A stretch of DNA of 64,000 nucleotides, taken from NCBI RefSeq assembly GCF_008831285.2, contig NC_045150.1:5964001-6028000 (forward strand), read 5' to 3'. Positions 12,077 to 25,161 of the stretch are shown piece by piece. Each line of letters begins with the position of its first letter. The stretch's first letter is position 1. The translations under genes were made by a program, and so were the position numbers. The notes under the pieces were generated by a model. The model saw only the letters and a program-made list of their open reading frames with translations. It did not search any database and was not told the origin of the DNA. The stretch comes from Nymphaea colorata. Lineage: Eukaryota; Streptophyta; Magnoliopsida; Nymphaeales; Nymphaeaceae.

Positions 12077-12512
12077 TACGGATGTCAATATATCCGATTT
12101 GGATAGGATGTCCGATTGAATCCTTCCAAAAAAATCAGATATGAAGAAAAAAAATCTAGTATCCAATTGGGAAATTGGATCGGATCAGATTTAAGAAATC
12201 ATATCTGATCAAATTCAGATTTTGATATACATAAATATCCAATCAGATTCAGATTCACATTGGATTTAGTTTTAAATAAATATCATGTATCCAAAGTTCT
12301 TACATTTTGAAAATATGTCAAGTTTAGTTCAAAATTCAGATTCGGTTCAGATATGAATGCAAAAATTGGATTCAGATAGGATTTGAATTATGAAATTACA
12401 TTTTGAATTCGGATATGATTTTTCTGCATCGAATCTGAATTTGAATCCAAATGTGTGAATATCCAAAAAAACGGATATGGTTAGGGATATATCCAATCCA
12501 TTGACATCCCTA
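12077..12512 (+). mobile_element. hAT-like MITE with GGATGTCAA termini
   Basis: Left end TACGGATGTCAA (12077-12088) and right end TTGACATCCCTA (12501-12512) form imperfect inverted termini. The interior is made of degenerate GGAT/GATTCGGATATG words. This end sequence is a common plant hAT MITE type (from memory). I could not find a convincing 8-bp target duplication. A related interior is seen near 59290-59560. Confidence 0.6.
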
Positions 12513-12950
12513 GCTAAATCAGATTCAACACATGTTTGATTATTCTTAAGGTGCATGAGTTGGTGAAAGCAAATTCTTCATGTCAATCTAGTTAAAGTAA
12601 TAGGAAAATACTAATGGAAGTTGAAATGGGGATTTTACTTATTTGTAAATAATATTTTAAAATTATGAAAAATGAGTGGAAGCCTTTTTCTTTTGTGAAC
12701 ATGACTACATGTTTAGGTACTCATTTTCCCTATAGCTAGGCTGGGTACTGAGCTAGCTGAAGGCTTCAACCAGATATGGACTGAGCTTGACATTTCCAAT
12801 TACTTGCACTACAAGCATATATGGATCTTTCAAATATAAACTAGAAGTATATGGGCAAATTGACTGATCAGAAGCTCTTTGAATGGTTAATGGAGGCTTC
12901 AAACTTTGGTTGAAATACACAGTAGCCAAGTTATGTCTAGTGTCACCAAC

Positions 12951-13109
12951 AATTATCAAAGCACAACTACATTTGGTTTCTTCTTATTAAAATTCTGTAA
13001 TTATCAAAGCACAACTACAATTGGTTTCTTCTGATTAAAATTTTACAATTATCAAAGCAGAACTACATTTGGTTTCTTCTTATTAAAATTCTGTAATTAT
13101 CAAAGCACC
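12951..13109 (+). repeat. 48-bp tandem repeat, ~3.3 copies
   Basis: AATTATCAAAGCA starts at 12951, 12999, 13047 and 13095, an exact 48-bp period, each unit containing TTTGGTTTCTTCT or a one-base variant. The last copy breaks off and runs into the 86-bp duplication. Confidence 0.95.
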
Positions 13110-13273
13110 ATTACGTTTGATCAAACCAGTGCACAGTGACTAGCTATCCTGTGAACCAACTGCAACTTAATTGATATAAGGGTGCACAAAGCACCATTAC
13201 GTTTGATCAAATCAGTGCACGGTGACTAGCTATCCTGTGAACCAACTGCAACTTAATTGATATAAGGGTGCAC
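13101..13273 (+). repeat. 86-bp tandem duplication
   Basis: The segment starting CAAAGCACCATTACG at 13101 is repeated from 13187 with only about two visible changes (AAACCAG/AAATCAG, CACAGTG/CACGGTG). It shares the word CAAAGCAC with the preceding 48-bp array, so the two arrays overlap. Confidence 0.95.
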
Positions 13274-15421
13274 AACTTGCTGATCAGTTAATGTGAGCTT
13301 GTCCCAGTTTATCTTAGCTTTGATCTCATCAGTTTAGGAAAATGAGACATCCAAAATTGAACATCATCATGGAACCCAATAGAAAGGTCGCCCAAGATGC
13401 TGAAGAAGATGATGATAATAGTGGAAGCCTAGCTTTCGATCAAATTTCACCAATATTTCGTAAGTGAAATGAAACCGATTCAAGAACAAAGGTCGCCCAA
13501 ATCATGTTGAAATTCTCAAAATCTTAAGGAAAGAGGTAAGTTTTGGGACACAATGGTAATCTCATCAGGATCATCTAAATAGATATATTTACAGTTAGAG
13601 AACGCCTGATAAGCAGAAAATCGTGTTTTTGGTCGACACGCAACTATGTTCTTGATATACAATTAGAACATTGAGCAGTGCTTTATAATACGTTAATTTT
13701 GAGCTGTTTTTTTTTTTATTAAGTTTTTTAGAAAACAGTTTCGGTCGCTAAAAATGATATACCAACTATCGATGTCCCTAGCTGTCATCCCGTCGTGGTG
13801 TGCCAATAGGCAGTTGATACATACCATAGTTATCATGTCTGAGAAAGGTAATGACTCAAACGGTCAGGATTATGTTTTGAGATTTTTAGTTTTCTTGGCT
13901 GCACCAAAGTCGATTAAACTAGATTTCTGAAAGAAAGAACGGAAGATGACATATCTGTAGCAGGAACTGCAACCGGAAACGACTGCGTCTGGCTGCAATT
14001 CTTAATGCTGGTAAGATCATTCTCGGTCATTTTCTTTATGCAATGAATAATATTGACGATTAAGATGTTCTGAACCAAAAGAAAAAATGATGGTGGTGTT
14101 CTGCCTCCTTAGATCATTCTTGTGTGATGACGACGACGTTGTAATCCTTAAAAGGAAGAAAGAAAAGAAAAGGTCGACGGTTTGCATGTGCTGTTCTTAT
14201 ATCTCAATTGATCGTAAAATGGAACACAGTAACAGTGCTTCTGATAGTTCTGCTTTTTCAACAAAATGGAATGAATTGAATTCATGGCCAGTTTGAGTGA
14301 ATGATTGTTTCCTTTTTCTTTTTGATTCACAATACTTTTGTTTTGTCGCCTTTCCTTTATTAGATCTTAAGTTGGAAGAAATGATGCAAATTTTAGGGTT
14401 GAAAGCGAGTAAAAGTTTTGAGATCAGCGTTGTTTACCTAAAAGAATTATCATAAATCTTGCTCTGTTCAAATGTTTTTCTTCCTTTCTGTCATTTATTA
14501 GTTTTTGTTTCCCAAAAAATTAGCCACATAATTTAAGGATGGGGTAGGAAATCATAGCATAAAACATATAAGAAACAGGATATTACAGCGACGGAAATTC
14601 TCATAGAGAAGTTAGTAAATCTTATTTGTGTTTCCGGTTAATCATATTATCATCACAAATATTTACTCAGAGTATAGCCTCTTGTCATGTGGATCCCTCT
14701 TAATAACAGGAAACAGAAATTTAGTCTGCGGATGTGATAGCTAGTCCTACAATTCGGTTCTTTCAGAATGCGTGAACAATTAGTTCTCCGTGTTTTTGTT
14801 GTCTGCGTTCTTTTGTCTGGTATCTGGTAAGTGTCACATATTTTTGGAACACTCGGTTCCAAAATCCAAAGAACGCAGCCTTCCCCTTACCGCACACTCC
14901 CTATGGATCCTACTTTTGTGTTTTTATCTGGGACAGAGAAATAAAAAATGACTTGCTTCTGTGTGTTTTCACTGAAATGAGATTCCCTTGTCCTCCAAAA
15001 TTGCATATCCTCTACCTTCTATTGGCATTCACCAAATTGTCGTGGGAGTAAGTTGTGGTTGATTATTTTGCTTTTGCAGATGCAGCGGAAAAAAACTCTG
15101 TGACATCATATACAATTTGAGGTCAAACGGCTGGAGCTTGTTTGACGTATAGGGATTATCCTGTGTCTGGGGCGTTGTGTAGGAAATGGGTCTTCTTAAC
15201 TCATTTTGTCAATTAGATTTCCAGTGTAGCCACAGGATGCCTTGAATTTCAGTGATGTGATAACCCAATGTGCTTGAATAGAAGCGAACTTGTTGAAGCG
15301 GTAGAAATTTATTAAGTTAATAGAAAAGAAAGAAATAGTCTTAATTACTGCCGATGACTTGTGCTTTTACCATGTTTTTTTTTGTCTATTAGGCATCTTT
15401 CTGGAGGAAACTAGAAGGGAC

Positions 15422-17399
15422 ATGGTAATGACATCTGAGCGAGAAACATTCAGCGCTTCCGGGCCTGTACATCTAAGTCCTGTTAATTGGTAATTTTTCT
15501 TTTTTTTCGTTGATTCAGCTTCTCAAGTTATGTTTCTTTTCTATTTATGTTGATTTTCTATGTGCCACCCAATGAAATTAAATTGAATCTTTTAGGACTT
15601 AGTAAAAAGAGTACCGCTGGAAATGGGAATTGAGAGGCGCAATGGCTTCTGCGATGAAGTTGCATCCCCAAAAACACAATTTTGCAACATCCTTAATAAG
15701 TAGTCATTGTCAGTGAAATTCCTTGGCGTGGCCTCAGTACTCATGCATATTTTAGGATCAATGCAAATTTTTGGAACCAAGAACAGCTCAAAAAGGTGCT
15801 TCCAAAACCCCAAACAACTTCTAAGGATTTGCAATTATATAATCACAGACACCATGCCTACATCTGAATGCAGAACTGCTAAAGGCAGTCTAGATGGTTG
15901 GTTCAGTAGTTAACATCAGCAAATTTTGCTTTTGGTGCACACATATTCTGCTCAATTTCAAACACCTCCAAAATGTACTGTAAGTTATGCCATCACTGTT
16001 ACAGGTTCTCTTCCCTTACAAACAAAGAAAAAAAAAAGGTAACAGTTTTGCCTTTTCTGGACTACCAAAAGATAAATATAGTGTTCCGTCGCATATGTAA
16101 AATGCTCTTCAAAACTTTTTGCTTGATCAATTCTGATGGTAAAATTATTGCAAATAAGGTTGTAATTTTCTATAACCAGTACTGAGGTCATTAGCAGAAG
16201 ATGAGGCCTCATCTTGAGTTGAATAGGATGATAGGTATGTTTACAGTAATCATTGAGATCAAAAACAACGTCTAATAGTGGATGCAAAGAAGCTCAATCT
16301 TTATATAAGAACGCCATCTTGTTATCTTCAGATTATCTTGGTCAAACATTTTTTTGTTTTGTCTGCTCATTTGCAGAAATCGTTGTCATAGTTGATCTGA
16401 AATAAAATAAACTATGTTTCTTGAATCAGGGATAATCCTGACCATCAACGATCTGTTGCCGCTAGTTTAGTTCAAGCTGTCTATGTTCTCGAACGCGACC
16501 GCCAATTGAAGCGCAAAGGAGCTGATGCCCTTGCACCCCCTTGGTGGGAATTCTTTGGTTTTAAGTTAGCACATCCTCTTATTGATGATGCAGATTTGTC
16601 AGTTTTTGGCGCAATTTTTGAGTTTAATGACCCACTTTCATGTCTAAGCTTCCAATCTCAGGCTTCTCCAAGTGCAGTCATTGCTTTCCGGGGCACAATA
16701 CTAAAAGGAGATTCTTTGTCTCGAGACTTGAAATTAGACCTGAGCATAGTTCATCATGGCCTTCATCAAACTTCTCGTTTTCACACTGCAATTGAGGCAA
16801 TTAGAAATCTTGTTCCTGTATATGCAAATAATATATGGTTGTGTGGCCATTCTCTTGGTTCAGCCATTGCCATGCTTGCTGGCAAATGCATGGCTGAGAA
16901 AGGTATCCTTCTAAATACATTTTTGTTCAATCCTCCATACATTTCTGCGCCAATTGAGAGGATTAAAGATCAGAAGGTAAAAACCAGCCTGCGGATAGCC
17001 AGCAGTCTTATCACTGCTGGCCTTGCAATGGCTGTTAAAGGAAGGAGTTTTGTATCCGAAGCAAATGAGTTGTTCACTGCTCTTTCAGCATGGACTCCTT
17101 GCTTATTTGTGAATCCAGCTGATCACATATGTGCAGAGTACATTGGGTATTTTGAGCACCGGAATCTTATGGATGCCATCGGGGCAAGCAAACTCGAACG
17201 GCTTGCAACACAACACTCTATTGGAGGCTTGTTAATGGATGCAGTTGGACAGGAAAGCCAACCTTTTCATCTCATTCCATCAGCAAACATGACCGTGAAC
17301 TTACATCCAGCAGCTAATTTTAAACAGGCTCATGGTATTCATCAGTGGTGGAGTCTGGATTTGCATCTGCAGTCCAAGCTGTATAGATATGTTGGCTAA
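15422..17399 (+). CDS. Alpha/beta-hydrolase, class-3-lipase-like (At4g10955 family)
   Basis: Predicted serine hydrolase of the plant family annotated as At4g10955-like 'GDSL esterase/lipase', whose sequence is really of the alpha/beta-hydrolase lipase class. Substrate unknown. Exon 1 is 15422-15489, exon 2 is 16430-17399; the intron (940 bp, GT/AG) splits a Trp codon and joins SPVN-W-DNPDHQRS in frame, giving 345 aa, close to the family length. The nucleophile elbow CGHSLGSA places Ser164. Asp254 in NPADH and His324 in QAHGIHQWW are candidate partners. No signal peptide or membrane segment is visible, so a soluble location is likely. The ATG at 15422 is followed by a second in-frame ATG at 15428. 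A TTTGTCTATTAG just before suggests a 5'UTR intron. It converges with the GPN-loop GTPase gene about 2.1 kb downstream. Confidence 0.88.
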
Positions 17400-19528
17400 C
17401 TGGAGATGAGTTTTTCTTACAAAAGTTGGTAAAAGACCATGCAGTGCATGTGGCTTTGCGTGCGAAGGAGATGCCATTCTCATTCATTTCCACATTCACT
17501 TAAAAGATGAGCAACTATAGCTGGAGTTTGGAGAATCTTATAGAACCAGAGCAATTTCATGATGATCTATTATTTCCCAAGATGAAATGCATACTTCAGA
17601 TAGGTGGATTTTGTGTTATAAGGTGGATTCTAACACTAATTGAGCAAAAAAATATTCCTTTCAGGAAAATTCATATCTGGTTAGCCAAATCGGTAAGGAA
17701 GCTTAAATCAGTTGAAGCATGATTTAGTGTTATCTTTTGTAGCTGTTTACTTATTATTTTCAGCATTTTTTTTTGCTTATGTCAAATGAACCACAGGTAA
17801 GCATGTGAAATCAGACTTGGAAAACGATTGGCTGGTTACTGTTGCTGTGCTCTGTTTTGTTAGCAGTATCTTTCCCTGCCTGGTTAACGCTTTCCATGTA
17901 AAACCAGATAAGAATCTGGTTAACTAAATTTAGCTAGCCAATAAAGAACGAAGAAGGAAAAGTGAAGTATTTCATATTCTTACATTAAGGAAAACTGCCC
18001 CTGTTGATTTTCCTTTTCCAACTTCTCCTTTCACTAGAGCTCTTCGCAAGGTGTATTGGTTTTTGTCAATAACGCACAAGAAAAATCTGGAGAATTATTT
18101 GATTTAAACTGCATGGGATGCTTCAGAATTGATTACTAGTACTGCACCAAATAGTAGAAATTAATTTAGAGTCTCTCAAGTCCAGCATTTGCTGAAATAA
18201 ATGCAAAACTGTGAATCATATTTTCAAATTCAAGAATAGCAATTTTGTCAACCAGAGACTCGGTCTAGTGATCATTGAACACCATGACCATAGATGGTGA
18301 CCTGGACCTCGCGATAGATAACTCTCTGCCATTATGTTTTCAGAGCTTTTCCAGTATGGGTCTTCATATTTTTAAAGAGAGAGAGAGAAGGAAAAGCCTT
18401 TTGCATGACCAGCGAGTGTTTTTTGATCCCACAAGGGCTTTGTAGTTGGGCAGGTAAGTTAGGTAACTGTGTTCTGATCAGGCACCCTTACATAGAAAGT
18501 TTCTTAACCATTGATGGTCTACATTAATTCCCCTGTCTAGATTCGAACCAAGTATGTTTCAGTAAGAGGGTCCAAATCCAATCACTCCTTTTGAGTATCA
18601 TTTCTTGTCAAATTCAATCAAGTTCCAGATAAACATTCATGCACCAGTGCAGCGGCAAAAGTCACCGGAAAGGACCTTTAGCTTGGTTTTCTGAAAAGGT
18701 GAGTATTGTGCCCCAATGCACCAGGCCATGTAGTGCATATAAGAATGATGTAGATCAAAGGAGAGACGAGGAAATGATGAGAGCTATATTGAATTACTTA
18801 GATCTTCCCATTATTTATGTGGGATGAAACTATTTGGACAACTATGCACACTCTTAATTAGGTATGCACAAACAGTGCTGGGAACCACTGACGGTGGCTC
18901 ATATAATGGAGAAGGTGTTATTAGAACATTGCCTTAACTGCCTTGGACATGTGGTACTGAGGACTGCTCACAGGATGGGGAATAATTTTGGTTTATGATT
19001 TTCAAGCTTCTCTAATAATGTGTAGTGGAGCCTGACAGAAGGGAAGAGCATTCTTTACCTTTTCACATAACTGATTTTAATGTCTCTAACCCTCTTCAGG
19101 CTATATTTTCTAATGTTTGGGGGCCCAACCTCAATAACTAATAAGACTAGTTTCTACCAAAAGACCCCTTTAAAGTTTACTTCTTCATGAACAACTGCAT
19201 ACACACATCCACAGTTCCTCTACTTGGGATTTTCGACGATATGTACTCCATCAAGTACCGCAGTCAACCATACATGATTAATTAACAGAACGAAAAAGAA
19301 AATTGCTTACAGAGGACCAATCTTCTCAGATAAAATATGCAGGACGAACTCCCATGGACAAAATCGTAAGGAATAGATCCCCACTCTGGACTTTGTTTCA
19401 ATCATTGCCACCCAGAAAATCATCCTTCTCTTCGACCTCAAACATGATGCAACCATTCATATTTTCAAAACTAACAACCTTGCAAGATCGAACCATCATC
19501 ACTATCTTCTTCCTCTTATTCAACGCTC
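17400..19528. other. Intergenic between convergent genes
   Basis: Contains the 3' ends of the lipase-like (+) and GPN-loop GTPase (-) genes. A GA tract lies at about 18378-18389. I see no coding exon with a family signature. Short tRNA-like words (for example AGATTCGAACC near 18540) hint at SINE remnants but do not form a convincing element. Confidence 0.5.
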
Positions 19529-21298
19529 TCAAAGAGAGAACCTTGCAACCTCCTCATCTTCGCCATCATCATCTTCCTCTTCCATGTCAGAGGTAATTTC
19601 AAAATCTTCCTCTTCCTCTTCTTCTTCCTCTTCTTCCGCTTCAATTTTATCTTCTCCCTCTTTCTTCTTCAAACCAGTGCTCAAGACCACAGTCTCTCCT
19701 CCTGTCTTCTCCATGTCCTTCCTGAACCTCTCCATGTTTGCACGACGTCGCTCCTCTTCCAATGATTCCTTTTCAGCTCGTCTCTTATCAAGATCAATCC
19801 TGCAAACAAGAAGAACATTTGGTAATCCAGAATGCACACACTTTGATTTGAGAAAAGAATATCAGAATTTGGTACTTGTAGCTCTCCATGTACTCTTCAG
19901 CACTAGCTTCAACTGCTTTGAAGAAGCTGTGAACCCCTTCACCATCCCGTGCTGACACTCCCACAGTCTTGAGATTTTTATAAAACTCATCCAGCATCAA
20001 AGAAAGGGTTCTCGTCAAAGTTGACGTATAAGATGTATCAGATTCGAGTGCTGCATGAAATGCTTCAAAATCTTGCATCCACTGTTGCAACAACGAAAAT
20101 ATGTGGAGAAAAGGTTATAGCTGTTAATTGCATAATCAATCTATTTCAAAGAAGCAGAATCTATAAAGTGCTGAAAATCAAGGCAGTCTTTATTCAGGAA
20201 TAAACTCAAATGCCCCCGACACGTCCACATTAAGGAACATGAAATGTCTTAAGCCTACAATGCCACACACCTCCAAAGCAAATTCATGACGAGCCACATC
20301 TATTTTGTTAAATGTCAAGATCAGTGGTAGACGTGTTTTGTAGACTATACTGCAAGCATAAAGCATGTTGCTCATGAAAGTTGATGGATTTGCTGACCGA
20401 GGAGTGTCCACGACATATGCAATCACTGTCGGGAATGTTGACGCAAAAGCCTCTGTGATTATGGCTCCAGAAGCCGACCAGGTGAATATTTCAATCTGAC
20501 CAGGCGTGTCAACAAGAACATAATCCAGTTGATCCGCTCTTTTCTCAATAACAGATATCACCTACCATATTATCCAGAGAATGAGAAACATGAACTTGAA
20601 AGATATCGATGAAAATATCCGAAGTTAATAAATCACAAACGTAGGTCGCTGAAACTGATACCTCATCAAACTTTGTAGAGAACAGATTAAGTGAGGTAAG
20701 AATACCACCATTCGGACCAAGATTAAATTCCTTCATAACTTCTTTATACTTAACAGTATCTCGTATATCAATATTAGCACCGAAAGGAAGGGACATGACT
20801 GCTGGGTCAAGATTTAAGACATATCCTCGGATGTTTGAAGAAAGTGTATGTCCAACCAAGCGATGCAACAGAGTGGTCTTTCCACTTCCTACAGGAGCAA
20901 GGAGACATTTAATAACTGTATTACGTTTATCTGGAAATTTAACTGAATATCTCCCATAACATGCACGGAAGACAGTGAAGCAAGAAAAAAACATGGAACT
21001 CATATAGTTAGGGGATCGACCTGCCATTCCAACAACTATAATAATAACGGGCTTCCTCTTGAAGAGGATTGTTGATGTTCCAGCTCCTGCAGATGATGTC
21101 TCTCCAATATTCAACTGTCTTATAGATTGTGTAATATCCTCATCTCCAGGTTTTGCCTTCAAAATCACAAACAAAAGAGAACAGTAATTAGAATTCATAC
21201 ATATCACAAGGAATATGCAGCACATGATATATAATAAATAGACAATGAAGTTGTCAAGTTTGTACATCAACATGTGCTGATGCTTCCATCTTCTCCAT
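19529..21298 (-). CDS. GPN1: GPN-loop GTPase 1 (QQT2/XAB1-like), six coding exons
   Basis: Cytosolic and nuclear GTPase that in eukaryotes works with GPN2/GPN3 in assembly and nuclear import of RNA polymerase II; Arabidopsis QQT2 is needed for early embryo division. Exons in transcript order: 21298-21266, 21156-21021, 20888-20662, 20561-20271, 20081-19876, 19799-19529. All introns (76-189 bp) are GT/AG and phases close to 387 aa. Motifs: P-loop GMAGSGKTT (54-62) split by intron 2; the diagnostic GPN triplet at 114-116; DTPGQ (150-154); NKID (217-220). The C-terminus carries an Arg/Glu coiled region and an acidic tail with a long Glu run, as in known GPN1 proteins. The start is the first ATG after a likely UTR acceptor at 21332, and gives the short N-terminus [11 protein letters not shown]. 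Orthology is near certain; function is by homology. Confidence 0.95.
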
Positions 21299-21760
21299 CT
21301 GATATTTTGGTCACACTGGCAATCTCTCTGACTGCAAGCAAAAAAGTGTTAAATATCACATGCAGGATCAGGTGAAACAGACGATGCGAGGCTTTTAGAA
21401 ATTTTTGGAAAGGGAAAGTGGATAATGAAAGTCAATCAGGAACAGGACATGAAACTAATTAAGTAAGCAACAAGACAAAAAAAAAAGTGATTTTCAAGCC
21501 AAAAAGGAACTGAAAAGGAAACCAACTGAACAAGAAACGCAGTTCTTTTTAAGGAAGCATGCCTCTTAAAAAGGGCTATCTTGTTTAACCTCTCACTGGA
21601 AGTTTGTTTCCTTTATATGAAAAGTGTGCTTCCTTTGAAAGGAAAAGTGAGGTTCCTTTCTGACATCATGCTTCCGTAGGCACTTTGAAAGTGCCCAGTT
21701 TCTTGCTCAGAAGCATAATTCTGAAACCCATAGGTGCTTCTGAATTCTCATGAATCTGAG

Positions 21761-21960
21761 AAAAGCATTTTGATACTTTTCTCACTATTTACATGTCACA
21801 TCATGTAGGACAACTTATGGAACATTTCAGACCATCAATAAACACAATAAATTCCTGATGAATCAAGGAAAAGCATTTTGATATTTTTCTCACCATTTAC
21901 ATGTCATATCAAGTAGGACAACTTATGGAACATTCAGACCATCAATAAACAGTTAAACAC
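21761..21960 (+). repeat. 108-bp tandem duplication
   Basis: AAAAGCATTTTGATA occurs at 21761 and 21869, followed in both by TTTTCTCAC, TTTACATGTCA and GTAGGACAACTTATGGAACA, with a few mismatches and small gaps. It lies in the proposed 5'UTR intron of GPN1. Confidence 0.9.
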
Positions 21961-23570
21961 AATGAATTCTTGTCACAACCCAAAAAAACAAAACTTAGCA
22001 TAAGGAAAACACAAAAACAAAGAACATCTTGTCCAAAATGCATGCCTGCATTATTCACAGGACTAAATGGAAGAGGAGAAGACGAGTGAACACATTTACA
22101 CCTACTGTGATTTCCACGATCTTATGAGCATGTTTGATTCAAGGAACAGGTTTTCCAAGAACACCTGTCCTAGGATGAGATTTGGACTTCGCAACCCACC
22201 TGCCAACTGTCCGTTGTTTTAATTCACTGTTACAGAGACATGTTGTTCAACATGTCCGTTGTTGATTGCTGTAAGCTGGGACAGTTTGTACAACTATACA
22301 CTGCTTATATGACTTGCAAGACAACTTGGACAGTACACATGGATCTATTTCAATGACTTGATGATTTTTGTTGTCATGGAAACAAAAAGGTCTCCGAGAA
22401 CACACAACACAAAAACATAAACAAAAAGCTAATGTGAAAAAAAAAAGGGGATATGAGCATCAATTCCTTAACCTAAACTTTCATACGCTATACAGGTTGC
22501 ATGTGTATGATCTGTGTTGGAAAACACAAGTAAACATAAAATAAATATTTAAGAGATAATAGAGAATATATACATATGAAGCCAAAATATCTGTTGCACA
22601 TCCTGCAATCAGTATCTGAGCTAATGATTGGTAAAAAGGGAAATTGGTTTCGTACTATTTCAATAGGAAAATTTAGTGAGCATTATCTACAGAACTAATC
22701 ACCTGGTGAAATGGAAACTGCAATAGGTATTTTAACACCGACCTTGTTAAAAATGACTACCAGTGTTAAAACTATGAAAAAACCACGTTAAAAACTACTA
22801 TTGCCTAACTAAAACCAGGCTCGATTCGGACCAGGTAAAGATGGACTTAGGGCACTTGACAGATCCCTCCATTGCCCCATCGGAGATCAGAAATTTCCTA
22901 AGCTAAGGCTAATACAATTACAACCCATATCAGCCGGATGCTGGTACGGGTACGGGAAAAAGGGTACATCATTTTGCAGATCTTGGTACGGCGGTACGGT
23001 GATAATTATCGATAATTACATATTTTTAATTAAAAAAATAAAAATTTTGAAAAAACCACTAGGGGGCATATGCAAAACCACTTGCGTTTTGCATATGAAG
23101 CAAATGGAAGAGGGCCTAACAGAAAGCCACACATGAAAGCAAATGGAAGCAGACAAGGGAACATGTCTGAAGAACAGGGGAATGAAGGTAACAAAAGGCC
23201 ACACATAACAGAACACGGCATGAACAGAACACGGCATAAACAGTGTTCTGTTGGTCCATTTCAAGCATTGCAAGTTGCAGTTTTCACAGAAAAGAGAAAA
23301 CGAACATAACGGGGAGCAGGAAATCAAAGTTGAGAACTGAATGTATCGAAGAAAAAGGAAGAAACTCAAAACACGGCAATACGGCATGAACAGGGAGCAC
23401 GTTCTTGAAACAGATGACGACATTCAAAACAGATAAAAACGGAGCAGGAAATTCCGCCGCAATCTGCCATCAATTTTGGGAAACTAGAGAGAAGAACAAA
23501 TCCCGCAAGAATGAAGCAGATCACAACCCTAAAAATCAAAAGGGAACAAACAAACTAACAAATGAAAAAC

Positions 23571-23616
23571 CTGCCGTCGGCGTCGCCCACTCTCCGTCCG
23601 TCGCCAGCAGAGAGAG

Positions 23617-23673
<57 letters not shown>

Positions 23674-23740
23674 AAAGAAAGAGAAAGATTGACCTATGAG
23701 TGCTGGAGTGACCAAAGAGTGCCAGAGAGAGCGCGCCGGA
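23571..23740 (-). other. Probable 5'UTR exon of the GPN1 gene
   Basis: On the minus strand a GC-rich segment ends with a good donor (GACGGCAG|GTTTTT, exon end 23571). Between the ATG exon and here the minus strand shows an acceptor TTTTGCTTGCAG at 21332. Joining them gives a 2,239-bp UTR intron. The exon would hold a (CT)n tract. The 5' limit is a guess. Confidence 0.4.
23623..23669 (+). repeat. (AG)23 microsatellite
   Basis: About 23 uninterrupted AG units on +, (CT)n on the minus strand, inside the probable GPN1 5'UTR exon. Confidence 0.95.
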
Positions 23741-23949
23741 GGGGCTTTCGCGGGAAAAATGAACTGCAGACAAAAAGTGGCTTGGTTTTCGGGAGGGTAG
23801 AGAGAGAACGAAATTACGAAGGGATTTGTCGAGGGTTTAAGCGGCGTTTTCCGAAAACGGAAAAGAAAAATAACAAAAATGTCCTGCCTGTGGCGTACGC
23901 CTCACGCACCACCTTTGTTCCCGGCTAGTGAAGCTCAAGACATGTTATG

Positions 23950-25160
23950 CCCCGGATCCAAGGGTTTTCATGGAAAATAGCATCGAAGCGTACGCCTCAC
24001 GCCTTGAGGCATATGCCTTTAACAACACTAATGTCATAGACTGATCCCTCGAGTTTTAGCCAAAATTGAAGAATCATTGGTGTGGCTACTGCTTCCTGCT
24101 ATGTGACAGTAAATCACGAATATTTGATGTTTGCTCACTATCTTCTCACAATGTGCAAATTTTACTAGTAGAAGCTGCGGTTGAGCCAAGAATTTTTTGT
24201 CGTGGGGCCAAATTATAGTTTCAAAATTTTAACATTTCAAATAGAAATTTTCAAATTATATATATATATATATATATTAAACTAAAATATTTTAAATTTA
24301 CATAAGACTGTCAATATGGGTATTTTATTAAGTAGATGACTATGTCTTCTAATGGGTTAAGGTTGTGGCGACCAACCAGAATAAACAAAAACTTGTGTTT
24401 AAGTTCATTAAGCACAGCATTTTTAATTGTTTTGGCATACCACAAACTATGTTAAGTGATGGTACCACAAACTATGTTAAGTGAAGTTATACCACATATA
24501 AGGTATAACTTTTATACCTTATATGTCATTTTCTAATATGCATGAAGTAATTTTGCTAAGATTGCTTATATACATGCCCAATAAGTTATAAAAGTTATAA
24601 ATGCATGGCAACAATAATTTTGGGTAACAAACTTACTGAAAATTTGTGGACCTTGACCCACTCCAAATGGCCAAATAAAACCTCGGATCAAATGATCAAA
24701 TCTCAATTCAGGACCCTTATCCAAATGATGAAACATTTCACAAATTGCTAAAAATCCCTCCTAGAAGTGGTGTCACCTTATGTTAGAAAAATAGGGGATG
24801 TGTTTGACTGTTTTTTGTAAAATCTTTCTTCATAAGAGCTATTTTATAATATTTTATTTAACTCAATGAAATAAAAAGCCTCAAGGAAGTCCATGGAGGC
24901 CACCCTTGGGTGGAGAGAATGCTGCAACAATCTTGTATGTTTCTATGGTGCTTGAGTTGTTCGGGCTGCCCTTCTATCATCCCCTTCCCATGAGTTTGCT
25001 TTATTCTTTTTTGTATTTCATCCACTTTTATTTGGACCAGTGGTAGAGTCAAAAAATTTTTTTGGAGGACACACTTTTCACAAATTTTCATATTTAAAGG
25101 AGCATTGTTATACATAACATTAATTTTAAAAAAAGAAAACTTGAGGAGTTGGTATGCATA
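23950..25160. other. Intergenic, AT-rich
   Basis: No gene supported. A TA array lies at about 24259-24276. The words GCGTACGCCTCACGC occur twice (about 23892 and 23988). A GGTAGAGTC-type MITE fragment is possible near 25040. Confidence 0.45.
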
Positions 25161-25161
25161 T

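Larger units (their letters stand above)
7620..15421. other. Intergenic, repeat-rich, no supported gene
   Basis: About 7.8 kb between the OPCL1-like gene (transcribed leftward) and the lipase-like gene (transcribed rightward), so both promoters lie here. The stretch holds a TA array near 7779-7798, a MITE fragment at 8815-8925, the tandem arrays at 11360-13273 and a MITE at 12077-12512, all listed separately. Open frames here are short and have no family signature. A polypyrimidine tract plus AG at about 15391 suggests a 5'UTR splice acceptor for the lipase-like gene. Confidence 0.6.

Noticed and set aside
16506-17399. Lipase-like ORF taken as a complete gene starting at 16506
   Set aside because: The 16506 start is a TTG codon inside the exon. 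The frame continues upstream to a splice acceptor at 16429 and joins an ATG exon at 15422-15489 through a split Trp codon.
20545-21273. 242-codon minus-strand frame as one GTPase exon
   Set aside because: It runs through two introns. The P-loop GMA|GSGKTT is only restored by splicing 21021 to 20888, and the N-terminal frame text before 21156 is intronic.
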